Below are positions 32,096 to 43,866 of a stretch of 64,000 bases of DNA, in pieces. The DNA is from Dactylorhiza incarnata. Taxonomy: Eukaryota; Streptophyta; Magnoliopsida; Asparagales; Orchidaceae. Numbering within the stretch: the first letter of the stretch is position 1; each line of letters opens with the position of its first letter. Below the pieces are notes generated by a model, which worked only from the letters and a program-made list of their open reading frames with translations, did no database searches and was not told the DNA's origin. Both the position numbers and the translations under genes were made by a program. Where the stretch lies: NCBI GenBank assembly GCA_033032865.1, contig JAWHQI010000201.1, forward strand, positions 4,217,501-4,281,500. Direction: 5' to 3'.

Positions 32096-33539
32096 CGACA
32101 TCAACGATAAATTTCCCGAAGAGCGCCTCCTAGCTCTCAAAAATATTACTTCATCTTCTACCCCCTGGTTTGCGGATTTGGCTAACTATTTAGTAGCCCG
32201 GGTCCTGCCAAAAGAATTTTCGAGTCAGCAAAAGAAGAAATTCTTTTCTGATTTAAAGAATTACTTATGGGAGGACCCCTTTTTATTCCGTGTATGCGCA
32301 GACCAGGTTGTGAGAAGATGTGTTTCAAGTGAGGAAGGCCTTAAAATTTTACGTCATTGTCATGAGGGACCCACCGGTGGTTATTATCATTCGAACCGAA
32401 CCGCGAGGAAGGCGCTGGAGGAGGGCTTTTATTGGCCCACGCTCTTCAAAGATGCTCACACCCTTGTGAGTACTTGCGACAGCTGCCAGCGGTCGGGGAA
32501 CATCTCTCTCTGGGATGAGATTCCCCAAAACATTTTCTTAGAATGCGAAATTTTCGACCTTTGGAGTATCAATTTTGTTGGTCCTCTCCCTCCATCTTTT
32601 TCAAATAAATATATTCTAGTGGCGGTCGACTACGTATCGAGGTGAGCGGAAGCGCAAGCTCTCCCAACCAATGATGCGAGAGTCGTCGTTAATTTCTTAA
32701 AAAAATTATTTTCTCGATTTGGCATACCGCGCGCTATTGTGAGTGATCGGGGCACCCATTTTTACAATAGTCAATTTACAAAAATTCTAGCAAAATATGG
32801 TGTCACTCACAAATTATCCACCGCATATCACCCACAAACGAGCGGCCAAGTCGAGGTTGTTAATCGAGAATTAAAATGGATTTTAGAAAAAACAGTTTCT
32901 ATTAATCGGAAGGATTGGACAATGAAGCTCGATGACGCGCTATGGGCCTATCGAACGGCGTACAAGACCGCTATCGGTTGTACACCGTATCGAATGGTTT
33001 ATGGCAAGGCTTGCCACCTTCCGGTCGAATTAGAACACCGCGCATTTTGGGCGCTTAAATTCTTAAACCTCGATTCCACTCTAGCGGGAGAACAAAAAAA
33101 AATCCAAATGAATGAATTAGATGAGTGGCGAGCCAACGCGTATGAGAGCAATAAATTATATAAGGAGCGAACAAAGTTTTATCATGATAAGCATATAAAA
33201 TTTCCAAAAACTTATTCGCCGGGCGATCTCGTCCTCCTTTATAATTCTCGCCTTCGCCTTTTTCCGGGAAAACTAAAATCCCGATGGTCCGGACCCTTTA
33301 TTGTTAAAGAGGTTTGGTCCTATCGGACAATTTTAATTTCCCACCCGGAAAAAGGTACCTTCAAAGTTAACGGACACCGCCTTAAATTATATCTTCCGGG
33401 AGAATTAACTAATGAAAAGAGTGATTCGATTTCAACCTATAATATGATCGGCAAGTGGGTCAAGCTACGCGACCTTAAACAAAGCGCTTTTGGGAGGCAC
33501 CCCAAAGTTATCTGTTTATTGTTTTCCCTTGTTCATTAA
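32096..33539 (+). pseudogene. pol: Athila integrase, one catalytic Asp lost
   Basis: The zinc-binding His-Cys part is at about 32350-32500 (RHCHEGPTGGYYHSNRT, then CDSCQRSGN). The first catalytic Asp, normally in a DVWGIDFMG-like block, is Asn (DLWSINFVGPLP). The second (VSDRGTHF) and the Glu ([11 protein letters not shown]) are present. The C-terminal part has the [13 protein letters not shown] block and ends [19 protein letters not shown] at about 32643 interrupts the core. No chromodomain, as expected for Athila. After 33400 the frame stays open without known domains. Confidence 0.9.
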
Positions 33540-35064
33540 CATACTTTGTAGGTAATCGTTGCTTCCCCGCGCAAACTTCAAAAAAAATCAGGGAAGCCCT
33601 TTCTCTTTCTTCCTTCTCTTTTATCATGCATTTCCTTTTTGTTTTGTCTTGTGCTTTATTTTCTTTTACTTCATACTTAGTTTTAAACATTGGGGACAAT
33701 GTTTAACTTTAAGTATGGGGGTGTAAATAATTCTTTGTATATAGTTCTTAAATTAGAAAAATTTCAAAAAAAATATATTCTCTTATGTTTTCTTCTATTT
33801 TAGCTCTTGTAAAACCCAAAAAACTAAAAAAATTTAGAAAATAGAAAAATTTAAATCTTGGAAAGGGACGTTTGGGACCTCACCCCATCTCACCTCCTAG
33901 TACCATGAGAACTCTTCATGGGGTATACCTCGGGAAGTCCAAGAATTAACAAAAAAATTGTTAGCTTTTTAGTATATGTTTTTGTTTATTTCTTATTAAA
34001 AAAAAGATAATATCAAAATTCAAAAAAATATATGAAAAAAAAACTTAAAATTCAAAAATTTTAAATATTATACCTCTCCTATTTGTTGTTCTTGTGATTT
34101 CTTAGAAATCTAGTTGAGAATGTTTATAAGCATGTTTAAGTTTTTAATTGGCTAAAATTTTGCTTATCATAGTTTGTTAATTTTAAATTTGAGGTAATCT
34201 TGATTTAAGAATCATCTTATGATTTTAAATTGATTAGAGAATTTATTTAGCATGACTTCTCTTTTTATTTTTAAATGGCTTCATTTTGTAGTGAATTTCC
34301 TAAACCTCTTTAAATTTCAATTATAGTTTCTTCTAACTTTTTAGATCTTAGGAAATTTAATTTTACTAGAATTTGCTCTCAAAATAATTTAAAGCTAGCT
34401 AGATTTATTTTCTCTACCCTACCCCTTTGATGGCATAAAAAAATCTATTATAAAATATCACATGTCATGGGAATAAGAGGATAAAATTCATTATTCCCTA
34501 AACATATGCACCCAAAATCATTTAAAAGATTATATGGCATGGAGTAAGAGGATAAAATTCATTACTCCTAAACATATACATTTTGGGTTTTTATTAGAAG
34601 AGAAAAAAAAAGAAAAAAAAAAGAATTTTCAGGATGAGGATAAATTCCATTTCCTCCATTCAAAAATATCTCTTCTTATGCCAAATTTTATGAAATCCCC
34701 CTTAGCCAATTATCATTGTTCTAGTTTTAGTTGAAAATTATGGAGAGAGCAATATTTAGTAATTTACTTTTCCTTAAGTTTCTTTTAAGGTAGAGTTCTT
34801 ATAATTTTAATTTAATCTAGTTTTATAATTTCTATAATTTTGTCAAGCTAATTAATCTTCTTGAGAAGTCCTTGCCTAAACATTTTTCCCTCTTTTCAAA
34901 TCATCATCATAATTTAGGACTTAACTCCCCCTTGAATTTACTCTTAACTTAACTTTTGGTTAAATGAAATTTTAGTTTTAAATTAAAAATTTTCTAAGGA
35001 TGTCTTATAAATTATGTCTCACACTTTTGCTCTGGAATAGCAAAACCTCAAGTATGGGGGTATT
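33540..35064 (+). other. Athila 3' non-coding region and polypurine tract
   Basis: About 1.5 kb of AT-rich DNA without a gene. Athila elements often carry an env-like frame here; none is visible. ACTTTAAGTATGGGGGTGT at about 33706-33724 and the similar CTCAAGTATGGGGGTATT (35048-35064) right before the 3' LTR are PPT-type sites. Two partly repeated blocks at 34480-34580 share CATGG.A.TAAGAGGATAAAATTCATTA. Confidence 0.75.
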
Positions 35065-36333
35065 TGATGAGTAGTATTTTTATAACTTTTTAATAGAAAA
35101 TTTTGTAAATATTTAATTTGTATTTTCCTTTTTATGTCATTTCTAGGTTATAAGTAGTTCTTTTTATAATTTTGATTCTAACTTAGCCTAATTTAAATAT
35201 TTGCAGAATTTTGGACAAATTGGAAAAAAATAGCATTACACGCCCTCGGTCACGCCCGTGACCAAGGGCGTGTAGCCTGAAGATCAGTCCAAGTCGATGC
35301 CGCGCGGTTTGAGCTAGCCCACAACAAATCACGCCCCAGGTCACGCCTGTGACCCCTTGTCACGCCTGTGACCGGGGGCGTGTAATTTTAGAATCTTCCC
35401 AGCTGGCTGTTGACGAGACGTGGAGATGCTGTCGAGAAGTCAACCAAAGTCATGCCCGTGACCCACATGTCATGACCGTGGCTTGCCCGCGTGATCTCTG
35501 CTTCGCCGCCGCGCCGAATTCCAGCCCACACCGCATTTAATGAAGCCGCTGTCCAAAGTCACGCCCGTGACCAAGGGCGTGTAATGTCCACTTTTCGCCG
35601 CGGCGTCCAGAAAGCCCACGCTGCTGTCAGATCAATGTGAATAGTGCAGTCACGCCCTTGGTCACGCCCGTGACCGAGGGCGTGTAATCTGAAATTTTTT
35701 CCTATAAATTCAGAGGCTCTCCTTGAGTCCAGGGTTCAGAATTTTGGAGATGGGGAGGTGCTGTTAGAGCTGAGAGTGAGTTTTTCAAGTTGATGTTCAT
35801 GTTTCTTAAGGCTTTCATGTTCTCTTCCCTTTCAATTCATGCAATGTTTTAATGTAATTTTCATGCGCTAGTTTTCTTAAGTTTGTAACCTTTATTTTCC
35901 TTAGCTTTGCACTGTTAAATTAAGGCTTGTAATAGTTCTTTGATTTTCAATAAAATTAGTTTTCTCTTTCATGTTCTCTTTCTCCTTAAGTAATTTCTTC
36001 CTTTTCATGCAATGTCAATCTTTCTCTCCTTAGTAATGTCTTTTTTATGCAATGTCAATTTCTCTTTCCTTTCATGCAATGTTTGATCCTTTCATTTAGC
36101 TTGCAATTAGTTTTAATTTTAGTTAAGCAAAAACAAACCAATCAAATTTTCATCGATAAGATAATGCTGATTTTCCTCGAAGTAGAAGTAATCAACGCGC
36201 CCCGTGGAATACGACCTTGATATTCCTAAATATCCTATACTATAGACGATAAGGTACACTTGCCTTTATCGGATATAGTTTTGGAGAAAATCTCTAATCT
36301 TCACTAAATTTCAAAACCGCAAAATCTATATCA
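35065..36333 (+). repeat. 3' LTR of Athila D
   Basis: Same order as the 5' LTR, with the dyad array at 35236-35685 and TATA box at 35703-35709. A few dyads are better preserved here than in the 5' LTR (for example 35237-35274). Ends CTATATCA, followed by ATGGG. Confidence 0.92.
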
Positions 36334-36338
36334 ATGGG

Positions 36339-38074
36339 AGTATACACTAAGGGGGAGCATCTTTGTAGGGGGAGCATAATGTTCAATGAACAATAATTCC
36401 TATCATTATCTTATAATTGCTGTGTGTCATATACCTTTATAAAAACACAAATTCTTTATCTAGGAATTTGATTTATCCCTATTGGATTTGTTATTATCAA
36501 AAGGGGGAGATTTTTGGAACATGGTTTTCTGCATCCCTTTGATTTGAGAATAACAAATCCTACTTGTATTTGATCTTGTTGCCTTTGTGTTTTTAGCATG
36601 CAGGTTTGGACTTATGACACCAGGTTGCTGAAACAATGGTCTGGCACTAACCACAAGCTGAAGGATTGAAAGCTGTTTAACGCCAGACGTTAAGCTTAAC
36701 GATGTGTGTTAACACAAAATGAAAGCTGCGTTCGACGAAATGAAAGCTGCGTTCGACGAACTGGCGATCGACGAAATGAAAGCTGCGTTCGACGAATAGA
36801 AAGCTGCGTTCGACGAACTGGCGATCGATGAAATGAAACCGTTGAGAACGGAAGCTGCGTTCGACGAAATGAAAGCTGCGGTCGACGAACTGAAAGCTGC
36901 ATTCGACGAACTGGCGATCGACGAAATGAAACCACTGATAATGGAAGCTGCGTTCGACGATCTGGCATTCGACGAAATTGTGTACGACAAAATGAGAAGC
37001 CCGTTCGACGAAATGCGTTCGACGAAAATTTTGTTCGACGAAATGGAGGTCGACGAAATGAGAAGATGGCGTGCCAGCTGATTAAAGAAAGAATCTCAAT
37101 GCCAGGCATTAGTATTAACGCTGGGCGCTATCCGGTCGACGAATTTGGCAAGGAGAAAGCAGCCGTGATTGCAGGAGGAACTTTAGGAATGATTTGCCCA
37201 ACGCCACACGTTAGCCTTAACGCCGTCGTTAATATTGCCTAGAATAAAACATTTCCTAAAGTGCAGAATCTCCTTCCTCTTCTGAAGATCCGAGCCATCA
37301 ATATGTTGCTATAAATGGTCAACGTCTGACGTTAGAACTTAACGCTGGCGTTAGCGTAATGTCTATAAATTGGATGATTTCGGCGTCTCTCAAAACTGAT
37401 TGAAAAGAGACCTATTCCAGCACTTCAGAAACTTTGTGAGGGCCGTATTTCCAGACCAACACATCTCCCGCTCATATTTCAAAAGGAGGAATCAAAGGAG
37501 GCTTGGATCAACATGCTAACACAACGCGAAGAACGCACGCTTGGACTTCAATGATCTTCAGCGATTCTTCGACGTCTCCTTCAGATTACCTCATAGGGAG
37601 TTTCATATTTATATTTTGTATTTGTCCTTTATTTTATGGTTGTAATCATTTTGTGAATTCGCCTCGTGTTGGCGACTAGGTCTAGGTAGGACTAAGGGAG
37701 TAATTCACCTCGGGTTGGCGACTAGGTCTATGGAGTAGATCTAGGGGGTGCTCGAGGCCTTTCTGGTGATAGATTGGCTAGAGCGGCTTGAGGCCGTATC
37801 TGGGGAGAGATCGGCTAAAGCCAACCGATTCGTGGGGATACAAGTCGGTATAGAAAACAAAAAGGGTTTTCATATTATTCGCTTCGATTTCTAGCGTCAT
37901 TGAAATCAGATTTTGTAATCAATTTTATAAATGATAATCATGTATTTTCTTGTTTAATAAAATTGATTTCATTTCTAATTTCATTACCTCTTTACGTTTG
38001 ATTTAACTTTAACCAAAATATCAAAAGTTTTCTATTAAAGTTTTTAAAACCCTTATTCACCCCACCCCCTCTAA
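36339..38074 (+). repeat. End of copia C: last internal bases, PPT and 3' LTR (truncated)
   Basis: 36339-36511 completes the interior of C, with PPT-like runs and AAAAGGGGGAGAT before the LTR. The LTR (36512-38074) starts TTTTTGGAACATGG, where the TG has mutated, and keeps the TTCGACGAA array (about 36722-37050), GGCGTT dyads (one at about 37340-37354), TATA at 37364-37370 and the U5 repeat of about 23 bases. It lacks the last 20 bases (up to AGATCCAACA) and joins E2 sequence at 38074/38075. Confidence 0.88.
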
Positions 38075-38127
38075 CATGAATATAGAGATCGTAGGAAGGT
38101 TAAAAAGCACTGACAACACTTCTGAAA

Positions 38128-39832
38128 ATGACAGATTTTGATTTGATCCTGGACATGAATTGGCTGCATTCGAACCATGCCCAGATCGACTGCCCGACGA
38201 AGAAAATTGTACCGAGGAATGAAGATTCCGAGATTGTGATTGAAGGTATTACCCCCACCTCCCATCTATTGCTATCATCTATTCAGGTGGTCAAAGCTCA
38301 CCAGCAGGGCGATGAGGTTTTTATGATCTGCTTTGAGACGTAGGAGATAGAGATCAGCATGGATGAAGTATCAGTAGTTCGAGATTTTCCTGATGTCTTT
38401 CCAGACAAGCTGCCCGGACTACCCCCACATCGAGAGGCAGATTTTTGGATCCAACTGATTCCGCGATCTAGACCTATTTCTATGGCTCCCTATAGGATGG
38501 AACCGAAGGAGCTTGCGGTGTTTCAGACACAGCTTCAAGAGTTAGTAAATTCGAGGTTTGTTCGCCCTAGTTCTATTTGTGAAGAAGAAGGACGGTACGC
38601 TCTGACTATGTATAGATTATCAGGAGCTCAACCGGTTGACGGTCCGGAACACCTATCCATTGCCAAGGATCGATGAGCTTTTTGATCAGCTGGAGGGAGC
38701 GCACTGGTTCTCCAAACTTGACTTGCGGCCTGGTTATTATCAATTGAAGATTCAGGAGGAGGATATCTCGAAAACCGCCTTTAGCTTGAGGTATGGTCTA
38801 TATGAGTTTACTGTCATGCCATTCAAACTCATGAATGCACCCGCCGCATTTATGAGCTTGATGAATAAAGTATTCGAACCGTACCTAGATGTCTTCGTGA
38901 TAGTATTTATTGATGACATTCTGGTCTACTCAAGGACCGAGGAGGATCATGCACATCATTTAGCACTTGTTACAGGGAAGCTGAGGGAACACAAATTCCT
39001 TGCAAAGTTTAGTAAGTGCCAGTTCTGGCTCCGGGAAGTTGCTTTCCTAGGTCATGGCATCAGCGGAGCAGGTTTAGCAGTGGATCCTGCCAAGGTACGA
39101 GTAGTGAGAGAATGACCGCCTTTGAAGTCAGCAGTAGAGGTGCGCAGTTTCTTAGGGCTTGCTGGATACTGCCGTAAGTTTATAGAGGGATTCTCGAAGA
39201 TCGCTCTTCCCCTCACTACCCTGACAAAGAAGGATGTCAAATTTACCTGGACAACTCAGTGTGAGGCAGCATTCCAGGAGCTTAAGGGCAGGCTCTCCTC
39301 AACCCCGATCCTTGCCCTTCCATTTAGGAAGGAGGGATTTCAGATTTACACGGACGCATCCTATCAAGGAATGGGTGTATTATTGATGCAGCACGGGCAC
39401 GCCATAGCATACGCATCGAGGAAGTTGAAGAAGCACGAGCAGAACTACCTAGTACATGATTTAGATCTCGGGGCTGTGATCTTCGCCTTGAAGATTTGGA
39501 GGCACTATCTTTATGCGGTTCATTGTGAGATCTTTACTGATCACAAGAACCTTAAGTATATAGATACTCAGAAGCATCTAAACCAACGCCAGCGGAGGTG
39601 GATAGAGTTCCTATGTGATTACGGCTACACCATGCACTATCATCCGGGGAAGGAAAACACGGTGGTGGATGCACTGAGTAGGAGAGATGATATGTCTGGA
39701 CCGGAGCCCCGAGTGATGGCTATGGAGCTGGTGAAGATGTTAGAGTACATGGAGATCACATTGGTATCCACGGCTGAGCCTGAGGCCTACAGAGAGTACT
39801 TAGCTGCCCTGAGCATTACTTGTGACATCTGA
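38128..39832 (+). pseudogene. pol: Tekay chromovirus E2: protease end, reverse transcriptase, RNase H
   Basis: The protease end (TDFDLILDMNWLHSNHAQIDC) is followed by DFPDVFPDKLPGLPP, which opens the RT. After a frameshift near 38590 come [46 protein letters not shown] and the intact catalytic block [10 protein letters not shown]. RNase H starts at about 39330 (FQIYTDASYQGMGVLL), with TDHKNLKYI and the final VVDALSRR. Stops: TAG at 38341, TGA at about 39114 and at 39830. The 5' LTR, Gag and most of the protease are missing; the left boundary is a junction with the LTR of C. Confidence 0.9.
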
Positions 39833-41262
39833 GACCACATCAGGACACATCAGAGACAAGATGCAGAACTGGAGCCGGTATTCTGGAGCCTGGGAGGGGC
39901 AACTCAAGAGACTATTCATTATGAGATAACCTTGTTCATTTCTGTGGCCGCTTATACATACCCGCAGGAGCTGGGGTCCGGGAGGACATACTGAGAGAGG
40001 CGCATTGCACCAAATATTCGATGCATCCCTGAATCGTCAAGATGTATGCGGATCTGCGGAAGACAATGTGTTGGCCAGGTATGAAGAGGGATGTCACCTA
40101 TTTTGTCACCCACTGCGAGGCGTGCCAAAAGGTGAAGGCAAATTGTAGGAGTCCCGCTGGGTTGTTGCAGCCATTGCCTATCCCCGTGTGGAAATTTGAA
40201 GATATATCCATGGATTTCGCTTACGGTCTGCCTCGCTCCCGCTCCGGGAATGACTCTGTGTGGGTGATTGAAGATCATCTGACGAAGGTTGCCAGGTTCA
40301 TACCGATGAGGAAGAACACACATGTTGATGTGTTGGTAAGACTCTTTGTCAAGCAGTTCGGTCGATATCATGGAGTGCCCAAGACTATCGTTACAGACCA
40401 TGATGGTCATTTCACCTCCAAGGAGTGGAAAGCAGTGCAAATTTATTTAGTCTCTTGCTTGACTTATAGCATGGCCTTCCACCCTCAGACGGATGGCCAG
40501 TCAGAGCGGACGATCAGGACATTAGAAGATATGTTGTGACTATGTGTGCTAGATCGAGGAGAGCCGTGGGAGAGACTTCTACCCTTGGTGGAGTTCTCTT
40601 ATAATAACTGTCATCAGGCAAGCATCGTCATGGCTCCTTATGCGTCGCTTTATGGAAGGAGGTGCAAGACACCTTTATCATGGGTCTAAGATGAGGACCC
40701 GAAAACTTTGGGGGTGAAATTCATTGATGATACCGATGAAATGGTCAGATTGATTCAAGACCGCATGCTCGAGGCACAGAGCCGACATGCCAAATATTAT
40801 GACGCGAAGCACAGGGCAGTGGAGTTTCAGATTGGTGACAAAGTGTTATTGAAGATCAGGCCGATGCACGGAGTGTCTCTTGTTCAGGGAAGGAAGAATC
40901 TCAGTCCTCGCTATATGGGGCCTTATACCATTTTGGAGCTGATTGGCCCCTTAGCCTTTCGGTTGGAGTTGCCATCGGAGTTGGAGAATTCGCATGACGT
41001 ATTCCATGTATTCTCCCTTCAGAGGACATTTCTTCACCCTGATCAGCATGTCCCAGCTGTGTCGGGCCCTGTGGGGACCGACAGATCTATCCGGCTAGAG
41101 CCAGTACACATAGTGGATACCGAGACCAGAGTTCTGCGACGAAAGAGTGTTCCATTGGTGAAAGTTTTGCGGTCCAACCACGGATGTGAGGAATACACTT
41201 GGGAGCTGATGGACCTTATGCAGCAACATTACCCGGGATTGTTTTCCCCAGGTATGAATTAA
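39833..41262 (+). pseudogene. pol: Tekay E2 integrase with chromodomain
   Basis: The zinc-binding part reads EAHCTKYSMHP, then CEACQKVKAN. The catalytic Asp-Asp-Glu are all present: MDFAYGLP, VTDHDGHF, and TDGQSERTIR. The C-terminal part has PRYMGPYTILELIG, NSHDVFHVFSLQ, and a chromodomain-like end from VHIVDTETRVLRR to EYTWELMDLM. Stops at about 40033 (TGA), 40537 (TGA) and 40687 (TAA) break the frame. In each case the surrounding residues are well conserved, so these are late mutations. Confidence 0.9.
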
Positions 41263-41346
41263 ACTAGCTTGTCATACTTCGCTTCAATACCCGTAGCCCC
41301 AAACTCAAATTTTGGGGACAAAATTAATTTTTTTGTTTATTGGATT

Positions 41347-43866
41347 TGTAACGTCCCACTTCAAACTAGACCCCTCGAGTGACATGGGTCACTTGGAGCT
41401 GCTTGGGCTAGGAAGGGTCTTGAGATCCTAATGGTGCCAAGGAGGTGCCCTGATCTCTAGGAGTGGGTGTAACCATCACCCACTTGAAGTTTGAAAGCAA
41501 ATGGTAAAGGATTGGTAAAAGGGAGCTAAATCGCCGGTAGCGGCCGAATCAGTGAACGTGATTTCTCCATGATGGATGGATTAAATTGCCTAAAATGAGT
41601 TAATGGTGGAATTAAAAGCATATAACCAGCTGGCACTTAGGTGGAGAATTTCAACACAAAGCTTGGGTAGTAGAATTTGCATTTAATGCTCATTAATGCT
41701 ATCTCTCTCTCTCTCTCTCTCCATTCTCTCCTAACCCAAATGGGCTGATCTCTCTTAATCAGATGCCCTATTCATCTTCTTCTTCATCTGCTTCTTCTTC
41801 TTCTCCTTCTTCTTTTCTTCATCTTCATCCTCATACCTAAAGAGAGTTAACTTAGGGTTCTTGAAAGAGCAAGCTTAGAGAAGGATTTAAGCTTGGCCGA
41901 CCGTCGCCATGCCGCCGAGGAGACAACCGCGATCGTCGGGCGAAAATCAGGTGACTTCCGAACCCTCTCCTTTGGTGATAGATCGTAGAGAAAATTAGGA
42001 GAGGTGTTGATCCCAAAAGATCTTGGCTTGCGAGTTAATGGAGCTTCCTAGGAAAAGGCCAAACCGGATTTTTCTTTTTAGGGCACCGATTGCCGCGAAA
42101 GTTCCTTCAATCACTTCTTCTCTTCAAAAGGAAGAGATAGGATTTGATTTCGTGAGAATCCATGGTCTAATGAGTGAGTATTGGAGGCTAGAAGGTGAGA
42201 TGACCTAATTCTTGTTCGGGGAAGATGATGAATAGTCCCTTGATTAAAGAGGGTTTTTAATTATAATATTACACTTGATTAATAAGGGGACTCATGATTA
42301 ATGGTGAAATTCAAGCAACTAAGGAAAGAAGAATTGATCTTGGTTGAAGTTGAGAGTTCACAGGAAGAAAAGGGGATGTGTTAACAGAGAAATTGTTCTC
42401 TGTTAGCTAGCGTCGGCGGTAGCGCTACCGCCAGCGTTAGCGGGTCGACTTGTTGACGGGAAGGGATAACTTCCCATCGGCCATTAATGTCAACGGGAAG
42501 GAGTGTTGGTAGAATCGCTAACGCCTGGAGGTACCGCTACCGCTGGCATTAGCGGGTCGACTTGTCGATGGGAAGGGGTAACTTCCCGTCGACCCTTAAT
42601 ATTGACGGGAAGGGTTGGCTTCCCGTCGACATTGACGGGAAGGTGTCGTCTGGTTTTCTAACGCCCGACGGTAGCGTTACCGCCGACGTTAAAAAATAGA
42701 GAATTTCATGTTCTTCCCTTTGGTGGGGTAAGAGTTCCTGGATTCTCATGATAAGTTGGGCTTACTTTTTTAGAAAGATATGAATATGCCTCTATACACA
42801 CAAGTAGTCCTGCAGGGTCTCATAGAGTAATTCCCGTGTCATACGCACGCCACTACACAAGAGTTATAACCACTCGGTATGGGTAACATTGATGGCTTGA
42901 TGCGGGTTATAAGATATGGTCATTTCTTATGGGGCAATGTTAAGGACCCGGTGGTTGGGGGCCTTGGATGCAAATTAGCATCGACACTAATTGTAGGAGG
43001 AGAAAGGTAATAGGACTCCTTCCGTGAGTCCTTGGGTGCTTGAAAGCACGGGTGTGCATGGGAATTACATGAATGTGCATGGTTTACACATGGTGGTGTA
43101 ATGATCCTGATCAGAGGATTACTTGTGGTGGGTCTACGGGCTTGCTAGTCGTGACACCGACAAAAGCCGACAGTTAGACTCTAAAACTGGTTGGGCTGTG
43201 TTCTTGGTGTTCACTTACCAAGACCCCTTCCGTGTTATGAAGACTCAGCATGATGCGAGCAGTACACAGGGTCTCCGCTGTGTGTTCTTAGCATTGCGGC
43301 GTACATAAGCCTAGGTCTGGTAGTGTTCATACCATCCTAGTAGTGGAGGAGCCCGTTCCACTGTCTCTGTCTAGCCACTACGTGAGGTGCCTGAGTGGTT
43401 AGCTACCCTCAAAAAGCTGGAACTATGAGTCTATGCCGACATAACAAATATGCATGGGCGAGTCATCATATCAGAATCATTGCAATGCATTCATCCTTTC
43501 ATGACCATATCATTGCACCGCATTGGATCCTCATCATATAAACTTGTATGTGCACCTTTATATGATTGGTTACTTTATGTTTGGATCCTTAACTTATAAG
43601 CTTGTATGAGCATCCTTATAACTTAAGTTCAATTCAGTTATCTATATACTCTACTTGCTTATACTCTGTCGCTGTCCATACTACTAGTTAGATGTACTTT
43701 TTGTACATTTGATATACTACTGTGATTACATCTTTCCCTGCCACCTGCATTTGCCACTATTGTTTATATTGCAGCTCTCTTCATTCCCTTCCGCCCGGTG
43801 CCTTGGAGTTGCCGGGGGAGAGGATGTGAAGTCACTTAGTATTTATGACTAACGGTTATTGCACCC
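41347..43866 (+). repeat. E2 3' LTR, first part
   Basis: It starts TGTAACGTCCCACTTC, the usual Del/Tekay LTR start, about 85 bases after the chromodomain stop and after a GGGGACAAAATTAA block. It has a CT microsatellite (41701-41721), a CTTCTT-rich leader, and a CpG-dyad zone at 42407-42695 including the perfect 18-base palindrome GGCGGTAGCGCTACCGCC (42415-42432) and several GTCGAC and GACGGGAAG words. Interrupted at 43866 by copia F. The small frames at 42023-43308 are not convincing genes. Confidence 0.85.

Larger units (their letters stand above)
26701..36333 (+). mobile_element. Athila-type Ty3/gypsy element D (full length, inactive)
   Basis: A complete element with LTRs at 26701-27981 and 35065-36333 that look about 97% alike by eye. 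The 5-base duplication ATGGG flanks it (26696-26700 and 36334-36338). A primer site for tRNA-Asp, Gag, protease, RT-RNase H, integrase without chromodomain, and a long non-coding 3' part follow the Athila plan. The upstream partial copy of C at 19345-19360 shows the empty site. Stops, frameshifts and two lost catalytic Asp residues make it inactive. Confidence 0.95.

Noticed and set aside
34534..34734. Small frame in the 3' region of Athila that could be an env-like remnant
   Set aside because: Low-complexity Lys/Phe-rich 66 codons with no signal peptide or membrane segment; env-like genes are much longer.
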